A stretch of 64,000 nucleotides of DNA from Flavobacterium sp. K5-23 (GTDB lineage: Bacteria > Bacteroidota > Bacteroidia > Flavobacteriales > Flavobacteriaceae): NCBI RefSeq assembly GCF_023278045.1, contig NZ_CP056783.1, forward strand, positions 620,001-684,000. The letters run 5' to 3'. The notes under the pieces were generated by a model that had not been told where the DNA came from, searched no databases, and saw nothing but the letters and a program-made list of their open reading frames with translations. Shown piece by piece: positions 56,795-64,000 of this stretch. Both the position numbers and the translations under genes were made by a program. Each line of letters starts with the position of its first letter. The first letter of the stretch is position 1.

Positions 56795-57478
56795 ATGTTT
56801 AAAAACATTATAAATCTGTTTTTTCCAACTGTTTGCACAGGTTGTAATTCTTTTTTGTTATCCAATGAAAATGTAATTTGTACCATTTGCAGACATAATA
56901 TTCCTTTGACAAACCACCATTTGAATTCTGAAAATGAAGCTTTCAAAAAATTTTATGGACGGGTACCTGTCGAATACGCTTCCGCTCTATTGTATTTTCA
57001 TAAAAAAGGGATCGTACAAGAATTAATTCACAATTTAAAATACAAGGGTCAAGAAGAAATAGGCGCTGTTTTAGGAAATTGGTATGCCGAAGATTTAAAA
57101 AAAATGGAAATTTTAAAAACAGTCAACCAAATTATTCCCGTTCCATTACATAAAAAAAAATTAAGAAAAAGAGGCTACAACCAAGTCACAACTTTTGGGT
57201 ATGCATTATCAAAGGAGTTAAATTTGAACTACAATGAGACCTTGTTATTTAGAAAAATATATTCTAAAACTCAATCCCAAAAAAACTTATTAGGCAGGAC
57301 AGAAGGTATTGAAGCTGTATTTGATGTGTTATTCACGCCCGAAGATCATAACAAACACTTCCTATTAATTGACGATGTAATTACCACAGGAGCAACCCTT
57401 GAAGCATGTTCACGAGCATTGCTAAAAATCCCTGGAGCGAAAATCAGTATTGTTTGTATGGCAATGGCTCAATCTTGA
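56795..57478 (+). CDS. ComF-family phosphoribosyltransferase-like protein
   Basis: The 227 residues have an N-terminal zinc-ribbon-like pair (CTGC..., CTIC) and a C-terminal phosphoribosyltransferase fold with the PRPP loop LLIDDVITTGATLEA. ComF in naturally competent bacteria takes part in single-strand DNA import. Whether this organism is competent cannot be told from the window. Confidence 0.9.
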   Translation: MFKNIINLFFPTVCTGCNSFLLSNENVICTICRHNIPLTNHHLNSENEAFKKFYGRVPVEYASALLYFHKKGIVQELIHNLKYKGQEEIGAVLGNWYAEDLKKMEILKTVNQIIPVPLHKKKLRKRGYNQVTTFGYALSKELNLNYNETLLFRKIYSKTQSQKNLLGRTEGIEAVFDVLFTPEDHNKHFLLIDDVITTGATLEACSRALLKIPGAKISIVCMAMAQS

Positions 57479-57735
57479 TTTTTTTTAAATAAATTATCAG
57501 TAAAACACATTAGAAACAAGCTTATTAATAACTTCAAAACAGCTTAATACTCTTTAAAATTCTTAATAGCTATTGTGAAATTTAGAGAATTTCAGCCTAA
57601 ATTAATTACCCAATAGACATCAACTAATTATGTCATCAATTTAATTAATAGAATTATAACTAAATAGAATTTCCAATTCCAAAGTTAAATGTTTAAATTT
57701 GGATAAATTTTTATAAATCATTAAACAAACATATC

Positions 57736-58344
57736 ATGGCTTTTGAATTACCTCAATTACCTTATGCGCATGACGCATTAGAACCTAATATTGACGCACG
57801 TACGATGGAAATTCATCATACAAAGCATCATAATGCATATACTACCAATCTAAATGCTGCTGTAACAGGAACAGATATGGAAGGTAAAACAATAGAAAAT
57901 ATCCTAATCAATCTGGATATGAAAAATGCTGCTGTACGTAATAACGGTGGTGGATTTTACAACCATAATTTATTCTGGACGGTAATGTCACCTCAAGGTG
58001 GAGGTCTGCCTAATGGTGATTTGATGGATGCAATTGAAAGTAATTTTGGATCTTTTGAGGAGTTTAAAGGCAAATTCAGCAAAGCGGGTGCTACACAATT
58101 TGGTTCTGGATGGGCTTGGCTATGCGTTCATAAAGGTGGAAAACTTGAAGTATGCGGGACTCCAAATCAAGACAATCCTTTAATGCCTGGAATAGGATGT
58201 GGCGGAACTCCAATTCTTGGAATGGATGTTTGGGAACATGCTTATTACTTGCATTATCAAAACAGAAGACCTGATTATATTGAAGCTTTTTTCAATGTTA
58301 TTAACTGGACAGAAGTTTCAAGAAGGTTTGCTTCTGAAAAATAG
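57736..58344 (+). CDS. sod: Superoxide dismutase, Mn-type (or cambialistic)
   Basis: The 202-residue enzyme converts superoxide to hydrogen peroxide and oxygen in the cytosol. Metal ligands are His27, His77, Asp164 and His168 ([18 protein letters not shown]). Gly73 in GGGFYNH and Gln145 in NQDNPL are residues typical of Mn-dependent forms. A -7-like TAAATTTG is at 57694-57701. The preceding 257-bp gap has no other gene. Confidence 0.95.
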   Translation: MAFELPQLPYAHDALEPNIDARTMEIHHTKHHNAYTTNLNAAVTGTDMEGKTIENILINLDMKNAAVRNNGGGFYNHNLFWTVMSPQGGGLPNGDLMDAIESNFGSFEEFKGKFSKAGATQFGSGWAWLCVHKGGKLEVCGTPNQDNPLMPGIGCGGTPILGMDVWEHAYYLHYQNRRPDYIEAFFNVINWTEVSRRFASEK

Positions 58345-58376
58345 TTAAAAAAAAAAATAGAGTTAAGAACATAGAG

Positions 58377-58412
58377 AATAGACGGATGAACTTTGAGTTT
58401 GTTCGTCTATTT
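58377..58412 (+). terminator. Terminator after sod
   Basis: AATAGACGGA / TTCGTCTATT stem followed by eight T. Confidence 0.7.
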
Positions 58413-58440
58413 TTTTTCTTAATGATCTAATCCTAAATGA

Positions 58441-58515
58441 AAAAGACTTTTAGATAATTGACAAATAGACTGAAAATTAATTCGCCTATTTAATGTCTTT
58501 ATCTAAAAGTCTATT
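58441..58515. repeat. Inverted repeat downstream of sod
   Basis: AGACTTTTAGATA (58444-58456) and its exact inverse TATCTAAAAGTCT (58500-58512) flank an AT-rich interior. No coding potential is seen between sod and purF (58345-58703). Confidence 0.5.
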
Positions 58516-58541
58516 CTCCTTTTTCTTGACTTTATTCCAAT

Positions 58542-58571
58542 AAAAAAGGTGGAATTCCTTCCACCTTTTTT
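58542..58571 (-). terminator. Terminator downstream of purF
   Basis: AAAAAAGGTGGAATTCCTTCCACCTTTTTT forms a stem AAAAAAGGTGGAA / TTCCACCTTTTTT. It lies about 130 bp past the purF stop. Confidence 0.6.
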
Positions 58572-58703
58572 GCCCCAAATCTACCATAAACTTAACCTAC
58601 TAATGTTATATGGTGGAGTAAAATTATAATACTTCTATATTATTAACAAATATTTCAGTTGAATAACCTATAAAACCGTTGAGTAACTTTACTTGTCAGT
58701 CAA

Positions 58704-60602
58704 TTAGTATGCTCTCGCATCCTTTCCCTCATAAAAGTTCATAAACGCACGGCTCACGACTCTATTCCCTCCAGGGGTAGGATAGTCACCAGTAAAATAC
58801 CAGTCACCTAAGTTTTTTGGACATGCGATATGTAAATTCTCTACTGTTTGAAAAATGATTTTAACTTCAGCTTTAATTTCAGGAGAACTTAACATCTCAG
58901 CAATTTTATCAGAAACCTCTTGTGGCTGAAAAGGCGCATAAATTGCCGTTACATAATTTACAAGTTCAGTGTCTTTTAAATGCTCTTGAGCTTTACATTT
59001 TGCATACACTTCATCAACAATATGATAAAGATTTCTCTCTTTCAATAATTCCAACGCAGCTTTAAAAGCAATCAAGCCTTCCATTTTTGCCATATCAATT
59101 CCGTAACAATCTGGGTAACGAATTTGAGGAGCTGATGAAACAACTACAATCCTTTTTGGATTCAATCGATCCATCATTTTGATAATACTCATTTTCAGAG
59201 TAGTTCCTCTTACGATACTATCATCTATGATTACCAAATTATCTGTTGGTTTAATAACACCATAAGTCACATCATAAACGTGAGCCACTAAATCATCACG
59301 ACTACTATCCTCAGTAATAAAGGTTCTTAGTTTGGCATCTTTGATAGCAACTTTCTCCGTACGTATTTTTACAGAAAGTAGTTCCTTTAAGCTTTCGGCA
59401 GTTAAAGTGTCTTTGTTTTGAAGAATGAAATTATTTTTTCTTTGATTCAAGAAATCTTGAGCTTCTTCAACCATTCCGTAAAATGATGTTTCAGCAGTAT
59501 TTGGAATATAAGAGAATACCGTATTATCAGTATCTTGATCAATAGATTCCAGTACGGCAGGAAGAATCAGTTTTCCTAATTTTTTTCTTTCTTGATAGAT
59601 TTCAGCGTCACTACCTCTAGAGAAATAAATTCTTTCAAACGAACAGGCTTTCTTAACTGTTGGAGTAAGAATCTCCTTCATGGAAACAGTTCCGTTTTTC
59701 TTTATAATTAACGCATTCCCAGGTTCAATTTCCTGTACTTTTTCGAAAGGAACATTAAAAACAGTTTGTATAACCGGTCTTTCAGAAGCTACTACTACAA
59801 TTTCGTCATCTTGATAAAAATATGCTGGACGAATACCTGCTGGATCTCTAAACACAAATGCATCACCGTGACCTAAAAGTCCTGCCATAGCATAACCTCC
59901 GTCTAAATTTTTAGAAGCTCTAGCCAATATTTTAGCTACATCTAGTTTTTCAGCAATAATTGGAGAAGCTTCCCTTTTTGTTAATCCATTATTTTTACAT
60001 TCCTGATACAAGTCAGTTACTTCATCATCTAAGAAGTGCCCGATTTTTTCCATTACGGTTACTGTATCAGCCATTTCTTTTGGGTGTTGCCCTAATTCAA
60101 CTAAACTCTGGAAAAGTTCTTTTACATTAGTCATATTGAAATTTCCAGCCAAAATCAAATTTCGGTGCATCCAGTTATTTTGACGCAAAAACGGGTGAAC
60201 ACTCTCAATACTGTTTTTACCAAAAGTTCCGTAACGTACGTGACCTAAAAACAATTCTCCTAAATAAGGGATATTTGCTTTTTGCAAGGCTACATCATCT
60301 GAATATTCAGGATGCGAGGCCATTTCTTCATTAATTCTGTCATTAATTTGAGCAAAAACGTCCTGAATAGGTTGCGCTTGATTAGATCTCACTCGGCTAA
60401 TGTATCGTTCTCCAGGTTCAACATCCAATTTTATGCTTGCAAACCCTGCTCCATCTTGTCCTCGATTGTGTTGTTTCTCCATAAGAAGATACATCTTCTG
60501 TATTCCGTAGAAAGCCGTACCGTACTTCTCTTTGTAAAATTCAAGCGGTTTTAGTAATCTAACTAAGGCTATCCCACATTCATGTTTTAAAGCATCGCTC
60601 AT
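58704..60602 (-). CDS. purF: Amidophosphoribosyltransferase
   Basis: PurF makes 5-phosphoribosylamine from PRPP and glutamine, the first committed purine step. The 632 residues are longer than the E. coli form and typical of Bacteroidota. Cys9 in KHECGIALV would be the N-terminal glutaminase nucleophile after removal of eight residues. LGHVRYGTFG is the glutamine-domain motif and VIIDDSIVRGTTLKM the PRPP site. purN lies about 1.6 kb away on the same strand, in a separate unit. Confidence 0.96.
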   Translation of the reverse strand: MSDALKHECGIALVRLLKPLEFYKEKYGTAFYGIQKMYLLMEKQHNRGQDGAGFASIKLDVEPGERYISRVRSNQAQPIQDVFAQINDRINEEMASHPEYSDDVALQKANIPYLGELFLGHVRYGTFGKNSIESVHPFLRQNNWMHRNLILAGNFNMTNVKELFQSLVELGQHPKEMADTVTVMEKIGHFLDDEVTDLYQECKNNGLTKREASPIIAEKLDVAKILARASKNLDGGYAMAGLLGHGDAFVFRDPAGIRPAYFYQDDEIVVVASERPVIQTVFNVPFEKVQEIEPGNALIIKKNGTVSMKEILTPTVKKACSFERIYFSRGSDAEIYQERKKLGKLILPAVLESIDQDTDNTVFSYIPNTAETSFYGMVEEAQDFLNQRKNNFILQNKDTLTAESLKELLSVKIRTEKVAIKDAKLRTFITEDSSRDDLVAHVYDVTYGVIKPTDNLVIIDDSIVRGTTLKMSIIKMMDRLNPKRIVVVSSAPQIRYPDCYGIDMAKMEGLIAFKAALELLKERNLYHIVDEVYAKCKAQEHLKDTELVNYVTAIYAPFQPQEVSDKIAEMLSSPEIKAEVKIIFQTVENLHIACPKNLGDWYFTGDYPTPGGNRVVSRAFMNFYEGKDARAY

Positions 60603-60703
60603 TGTATTGTAGTTGTTTGTTGTGTTGTTGTCTATTGCATTACCCTTTAACTATAATTGTATGTAGCAAAATTCGCCTTAGGGTTTCCTTATTTTTATTA
60701 AAT

Positions 60704-60729
60704 CAAAAAGCCCCGTTACCGAGGCTTTA
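60704..60729 (-). terminator. Terminator of the PfkB-kinase gene
   Basis: AAAGCCCCG..CGAGGCTTT stem with A/T runs, just beyond the kinase stop on the minus strand. Confidence 0.55.
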
Positions 60730-60734
60730 AAGCA

Positions 60735-61658
60735 TTATAATTCTATATCAAACTGAGTCAATGATTTAAACTGCATCAATCTATTCAGCACATCGTTTTT
60801 CTCTAAACCAATCATTCTTTCGGTTCCAAATTTCTCCACACAAAATGAAGCCAAATTAGATCCATAAATAATTGCGTTTTTCATGTTTTCGAAAGATACA
60901 TTTTCACTTTGTGTGATGAATCCCGCAAATCCTCCCGCAAAGGTATCTCCTGCACCTGTTGGGTCAAAAACTTCTTCTAGGGGCAAAGCTGGAGCAAAGA
61001 AAACCTCTTTGTCCTGAAAAAGTAACGCGCCATGTTCCCCTTTTTTAATCACTACGTATTTAGGCCCCATAGTATGAATTTTAGCTGCTGCTTTAACTAG
61101 TGAATACTCACCGGAAAGCTGTCTTGCTTCTTCATCATTTATTGTAATAACGTCTACACGTTTAATTACTTCCATTAATTCTGGCAATGCACAATCCATC
61201 CAAAAATTCATAGTATCTAAAACTACTAATTTAGGCTGAACCTCCATTTGATCCAAAACACTGCTTTGAACAATAGGATGTAAGTTTCCTAACATCACCA
61301 CATCAGCATTTTTAAAATTCTCAGGAACTTTTGGCTGAAAATCTGCCAAAACATTCAGTTCAGTAACCAATGTGTCTCTTGAATTCAAATCATTATGGTA
61401 AAGACCACTCCAAAAGAAAGTTTTTCCTCCTTTTACAATCTCAAGACCGGAAATATCAATATTCCTTGTCTTCAATAAATCTAAATATTCTTGTGGAAAA
61501 TCATCACCAACGACAGAAACTATAGCAGACTGTAGGTTAAAATGTGAAGCTGACAGACCTATATAAGTAGCAGCTCCTCCTAGAATTTTATCAGTTTTAC
61601 CAAAAGGAGTTTCAATGGCGTCGAAAGCAACTGTTCCGACAATCAATAATTTGTTCAT
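60735..61658 (-). CDS. PfkB-family sugar/nucleoside kinase
   Basis: The 307-residue ribokinase-fold protein has the N-terminal signature GGAATYIGLSASHF, VSVVGDDFPQEYLD, and the C-terminal catalytic/anion-hole motif DPTGAGDTFAGGF with its catalytic Asp. It resembles adenosine- or ribokinase-like proteins; the phosphorylated substrate cannot be read from sequence. A good promoter lies at 61682-61713. Confidence 0.9.
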   Translation of the reverse strand: MNKLLIVGTVAFDAIETPFGKTDKILGGAATYIGLSASHFNLQSAIVSVVGDDFPQEYLDLLKTRNIDISGLEIVKGGKTFFWSGLYHNDLNSRDTLVTELNVLADFQPKVPENFKNADVVMLGNLHPIVQSSVLDQMEVQPKLVVLDTMNFWMDCALPELMEVIKRVDVITINDEEARQLSGEYSLVKAAAKIHTMGPKYVVIKKGEHGALLFQDKEVFFAPALPLEEVFDPTGAGDTFAGGFAGFITQSENVSFENMKNAIIYGSNLASFCVEKFGTERMIGLEKNDVLNRLMQFKSLTQFDIEL

Positions 61659-61681
61659 TTTTTGTATTTCGAATTAAAGTG

Positions 61682-61713
61682 CAAAGATACTTTATAAGTT
61701 TGAAAGTTGCAAA
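61682..61713 (-). promoter_or_regulatory. Promoter of the PfkB-family kinase gene
   Basis: TTTG (61710-61713) and TATCTTTG (61682-61689) on the minus strand are 20 bases apart, upstream of the ATG at 61658. Confidence 0.6.
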
Positions 61714-61763
61714 GGGTATGATTCGTAAAATTTTCTTAATTTATTAATCTGTATTCCATAGCA

Positions 61764-62252
61764 TTACAACAACTTACGCTCTTCCATTTCATAAAAAGAA
61801 TCGACAGAAAGTGTTGCGCTTTGCGAACCCATTACAGCTAATACATCACACCTTTCATTTTGAGGGTGATTGTTATGCCCTTTTATCCATTTAAAATCGA
61901 CCTTGTGTTTTCTATAAACCACCAGAAGACGCTTCCATAAATCAGAATTTTTCCTGTCAACAAATCCTTTTTTTTCCCAACCAAAAACCCAGCCTTTCAC
62001 AACTGAATCTACAACATATTTTGAATCAGAAACCACCAAGACTTTTGTATTTGGACTTTTAAGTTTCTCAAGTCCTACAATTACAGCAAGTAGCTCCATC
62101 CTGTTATTTGTAGTCAACCTAAAGCCTTCATAAAATTCTTTCTTATAAATCTTCCCCATCACTACAGTTTCCATCACTACACCGTAGCCACCTTTTCCAG
62201 GGTTTCCTTTTGCAGCCCCATCAGTATATATATGTACGTCGTGTAAATTCAA
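61764..62252 (-). CDS. rnhA: Ribonuclease HI
   Basis: RNase HI cuts RNA in RNA-DNA hybrids. The 162 residues hold all four acidic metal ligands: Asp11 (YTDGAAKGNPG), Glu53 (NNRMELLAV), Asp76 (VVSDSKYV) and Asp136 (NERCDVLA), plus the His126 loop GHNNHPQN. It is 3 bp downstream of purN in the same transcriptional unit. Confidence 0.95.
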   Translation of the reverse strand: MNLHDVHIYTDGAAKGNPGKGGYGVVMETVVMGKIYKKEFYEGFRLTTNNRMELLAVIVGLEKLKSPNTKVLVVSDSKYVVDSVVKGWVFGWEKKGFVDRKNSDLWKRLLVVYRKHKVDFKWIKGHNNHPQNERCDVLAVMGSQSATLSVDSFYEMEERKLL

Positions 62253-62255
62253 AGT

Positions 62256-62825
62256 TTATAAATTAGATGTTAAAAGCTTTTCAATCACTAAAGGAAAATG
62301 TTCCTGTTCTAATTCATGTATTTTCGCGGCCACTTCATCTGCTGATTCAGACCCTGATAAAAGAACAGTTGCCTGAAAAATAACATTTCCTTCATCATAA
62401 TGATCGTTCACATAATGAATTGTTATACCAGTCTCTACATCTTTATTATCTACAACAGCCTGATGAACTCGTATTCCATACATCCCTTTTCCTCCATATT
62501 TTGGAAGTAAAGCGGGGTGAATGTTAATTATTTTATCCGGATATGCCGCGACAATATCTTCAGGGAATTTAAGTAAAAATCCTGCAAGAACTATTAAATC
62601 AGGCTTTATTTGATTTATTTTATGTAATACTTTACTTTCATTTAAGTCCTCTTTTGAGAATATCTCAACAGATACGCCATTCTTTTTTGATCTTTCTATT
62701 ACCTTGGCATTTGCGTTATTTGTAAAAACCGAAACAACAACTCCCGTTTTGCCTTTTGCAAAATATTTGATGATATTTTCGGCATTAGAGCCCGAACCTG
62801 AAGCAAAAACAACTATTTTTTTCAT
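62256..62825 (-). CDS. purN: Phosphoribosylglycinamide formyltransferase
   Basis: PurN transfers a formyl group from 10-formyl-THF to GAR, the third purine step. The start is MKKIVVFASGSGSNAENI (189 residues); a longer frame begins 57 bases upstream but the family N-terminus favours this one. The catalytic Asn, His and Asp are in INIHPALLPKYGGKGMYG and HYVNDHYDEGNVIFQ. Confidence 0.95.
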   Translation of the reverse strand: MKKIVVFASGSGSNAENIIKYFAKGKTGVVVSVFTNNANAKVIERSKKNGVSVEIFSKEDLNESKVLHKINQIKPDLIVLAGFLLKFPEDIVAAYPDKIINIHPALLPKYGGKGMYGIRVHQAVVDNKDVETGITIHYVNDHYDEGNVIFQATVLLSGSESADEVAAKIHELEQEHFPLVIEKLLTSNL

Positions 62826-62942
62826 GATAACATCTGTTAGAATAGTGCAAAAAAAAGAATAAAAAACGAAAATAAATAACATTAAGAAGTCTTTGTTGAA
62901 ATAAAATTTTTAATTTAGTTGACACATTTATTAACTTATTGG

Positions 62943-62971
62943 TTGTTTTAAAATAAAGTTTTTTATTTTTG
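62943..62971 (+). promoter_or_regulatory. Promoter of acpP
   Basis: TTG (62943-62945), 18 bases, TATTTTTG (62964-62971), then a 30-base leader to the acpP ATG. Confidence 0.65.
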
Positions 62972-63001
62972 CCAACAAATTAAATTCTAAAATTAAAGAT
63001 T

Positions 63002-63238
63002 ATGTCAGACATTGCATCAAGAGTAAAAGCGATTATCGTAGACAAATTAGGTGTTGACGAAAACGAAGTTGTAACAGAAGCAAGCTTCACTAATGATTTA
63101 GGAGCTGACTCATTAGACACTGTTGAGCTTATCATGGAATTCGAAAAAGAATTTGACATTCAGATTCCAGACGATCAAGCAGAAAACATTGCTACTGTAG
63201 GTCAAGCTATTTCTTACATCGAAGAAGCTAAAAAATAA
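63002..63238 (+). CDS. acpP: Acyl carrier protein
   Basis: ACP carries growing acyl chains on a phosphopantetheine arm. The 78 acidic residues contain the attachment serine Ser37 in [15 protein letters not shown]. It is followed by fabF on the same strand, the usual pairing in fatty-acid synthesis, with a hairpin between. Confidence 0.98.
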   Translation: MSDIASRVKAIIVDKLGVDENEVVTEASFTNDLGADSLDTVELIMEFEKEFDIQIPDDQAENIATVGQAISYIEEAKK

Positions 63239-63244
63239 TAAATT

Positions 63245-63290
63245 ACACACCCGCCTACATTTTATGTAAGCGGGTGTTATTATTATTTTT
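63245..63290 (+). terminator. Hairpin between acpP and fabF
   Basis: ACACCCGCCTACAT / ATGTAAGCGGGTGT stem with a T-rich tail. It likely makes acpP mRNA more abundant than fabF, by termination or 3'-end protection. Confidence 0.75.
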
Positions 63291-63422
63291 AAAAAAATGA
63301 AAATTGAGATTGAAATTCAATCAAAAGATATTTATAATTTAAGACCCACTACTCTTTTGTAATATTAATACAGTAAAGAATACGTGGGTTTTATTTGTTT
63401 AAAATAACAAAATACATACGTT

Positions 63423-64000
63423 ATGGTATTAAAACGAGTTGTTGTAACAGGTCTGGGTGCTCTTACTCCTATTGGGAATAGTATAGAAGAGTATTGGAAT
63501 TCTCTTATCAATGGCGTTAGTGGAGCTGCTCCAATAACGTATTACGATACAGAGAAACACAAAACCAAATTTGCCTGTGAAATTAAAAACTTCAACATAG
63601 AAGACTACATGGATCGCAAAGAATCCCGTAGATTAGACAAATTTGCCCAATATGCAATTGCTTCTAGCGACGAAGCCATTAAAGATGCTGGACTTACAGA
63701 TGACAACATTGACAAAGAAAGAGTCGGTGTTATTTGGGGTGCAGGAATTGGTGGATTGGAAACTTTTCAAGAAGAAGTTCTAAACTACGCTAAAGGTGAC
63801 GGTACTCCACGTTTCAACCCGTTTTTCATACCAAAAATGATTGCTGATATCGCACCTGCACATATTTCTATGCGTAATGGCTATATGGGCCCTAACTACA
63901 CAACTGTTTCGGCTTGTGCTTCTTCTGCAAATGCTTTAATTGATGCATTCAACTACATTCGTTTAGGAATGTGTGATGTGATAATTTCAGGTGGTTCAGA
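63423..64000 (+). CDS. fabF: Beta-ketoacyl-ACP synthase II (5' part)
   Basis: The gene runs off the window, giving the first ~192 residues. It begins MVLKRVVVTGLGALTPIGNS and includes the nucleophile Cys165 in VSACASSANAL. FabF elongates acyl-ACP with malonyl-ACP. The two histidines of the active site lie beyond the window end. Confidence 0.95.
   Translation, partial: MVLKRVVVTGLGALTPIGNSIEEYWNSLINGVSGAAPITYYDTEKHKTKFACEIKNFNIEDYMDRKESRRLDKFAQYAIASSDEAIKDAGLTDDNIDKERVGVIWGAGIGGLETFQEEVLNYAKGDGTPRFNPFFIPKMIADIAPAHISMRNGYMGPNYTTVSACASSANALIDAFNYIRLGMCDVIISGGS

Noticed and set aside
1..64000. A complete restriction-modification, CBASS, toxin-antitoxin or CRISPR-Cas system
   Set aside because: Only one nuclease-like orphan gene was found; no methyltransferase, cyclase, Cas or paired toxin-antitoxin genes are present.

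Overview
The window is chromosomal DNA from a Flavobacterium-like member of the Bacteroidota. The evidence is low GC content, the Bacteroidota promoter motif TAnnTTTG about 17-22 bases after TTG/TTTG, lipoprotein and OmpA/TSP3 envelope genes, Bacteroidota-type PurF and SDH cytochrome b, and many protein families typical of flavobacteria. Most of the window is housekeeping sequence. The accessory material is concentrated at 12.9-19.1 kb, around 23.4 kb and inside the helicase gene at 41.1-41.7 kb.

Layout. 0-6.3 kb: end of an aminopeptidase C gene; a minus-strand block DUF177-rpmF-fabH-accB-accC (start of fatty-acid synthesis plus L32); then divergent pdxA and ribE. 6.3-12.9 kb: a tiny secreted membrane protein with a C-terminal sorting-like tail, a tRNA(CAU), methylmalonyl-CoA epimerase, an Ig-like lipoprotein, an omega-amidase-type nitrilase and a GH92 mannosidase. 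13-19 kb: an accessory zone with a two-lobed nuclease-like protein, an epimerase, small secreted proteins and a run of minus-strand genes each followed by a related imperfect palindrome, a layout like integron cassettes. 19.1-23.1 kb: sdhCAB with a four-helix-bundle gene placed between sdhA and sdhB. 23.5-28 kb: a RamB-like regulator divergent from the glyoxylate-shunt genes aceB (intact) and aceA (damaged twice). 28-34.3 kb: VPS10/BNR protein, PepP, AIM24-family protein and an alpha/beta hydrolase. 34.3-43.7 kb: AddB-like and AddA-like repair proteins around an OmpA-family protein and kbl. 43.9-49.9 kb: rbfA, a LolC/FtsX-type permease, dusB, lepA and thiL. 49.9-54.1 kb: a TPR histidine kinase and response regulator, a small secreted protein made of four 15-residue repeats, and a LytTR regulator with an altered receiver. 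54.5-64 kb: small beta-barrel-like protein, glyS, comF, sod, purF, a PfkB kinase, rnhA, purN, acpP and the start of fabF.

Most notable observations: (1) a 606-bp segment encoding an apparently intact DUF559/Vsr-like endonuclease, bounded by GC-rich inverted repeats and inserted in frame inside the AddA-like helicase gene; (2) an integron-like array of palindrome-separated genes with no integrase in view; (3) an aceA pseudogene beside intact aceB and regulator; (4) an orphan nuclease-like protein built from two homologous halves; (5) a dispersed repeat family with three copies, one within the presumed lepA mRNA leader; (6) three genes whose -7 element ends exactly four bases before the ATG, suggesting leaderless mRNAs.
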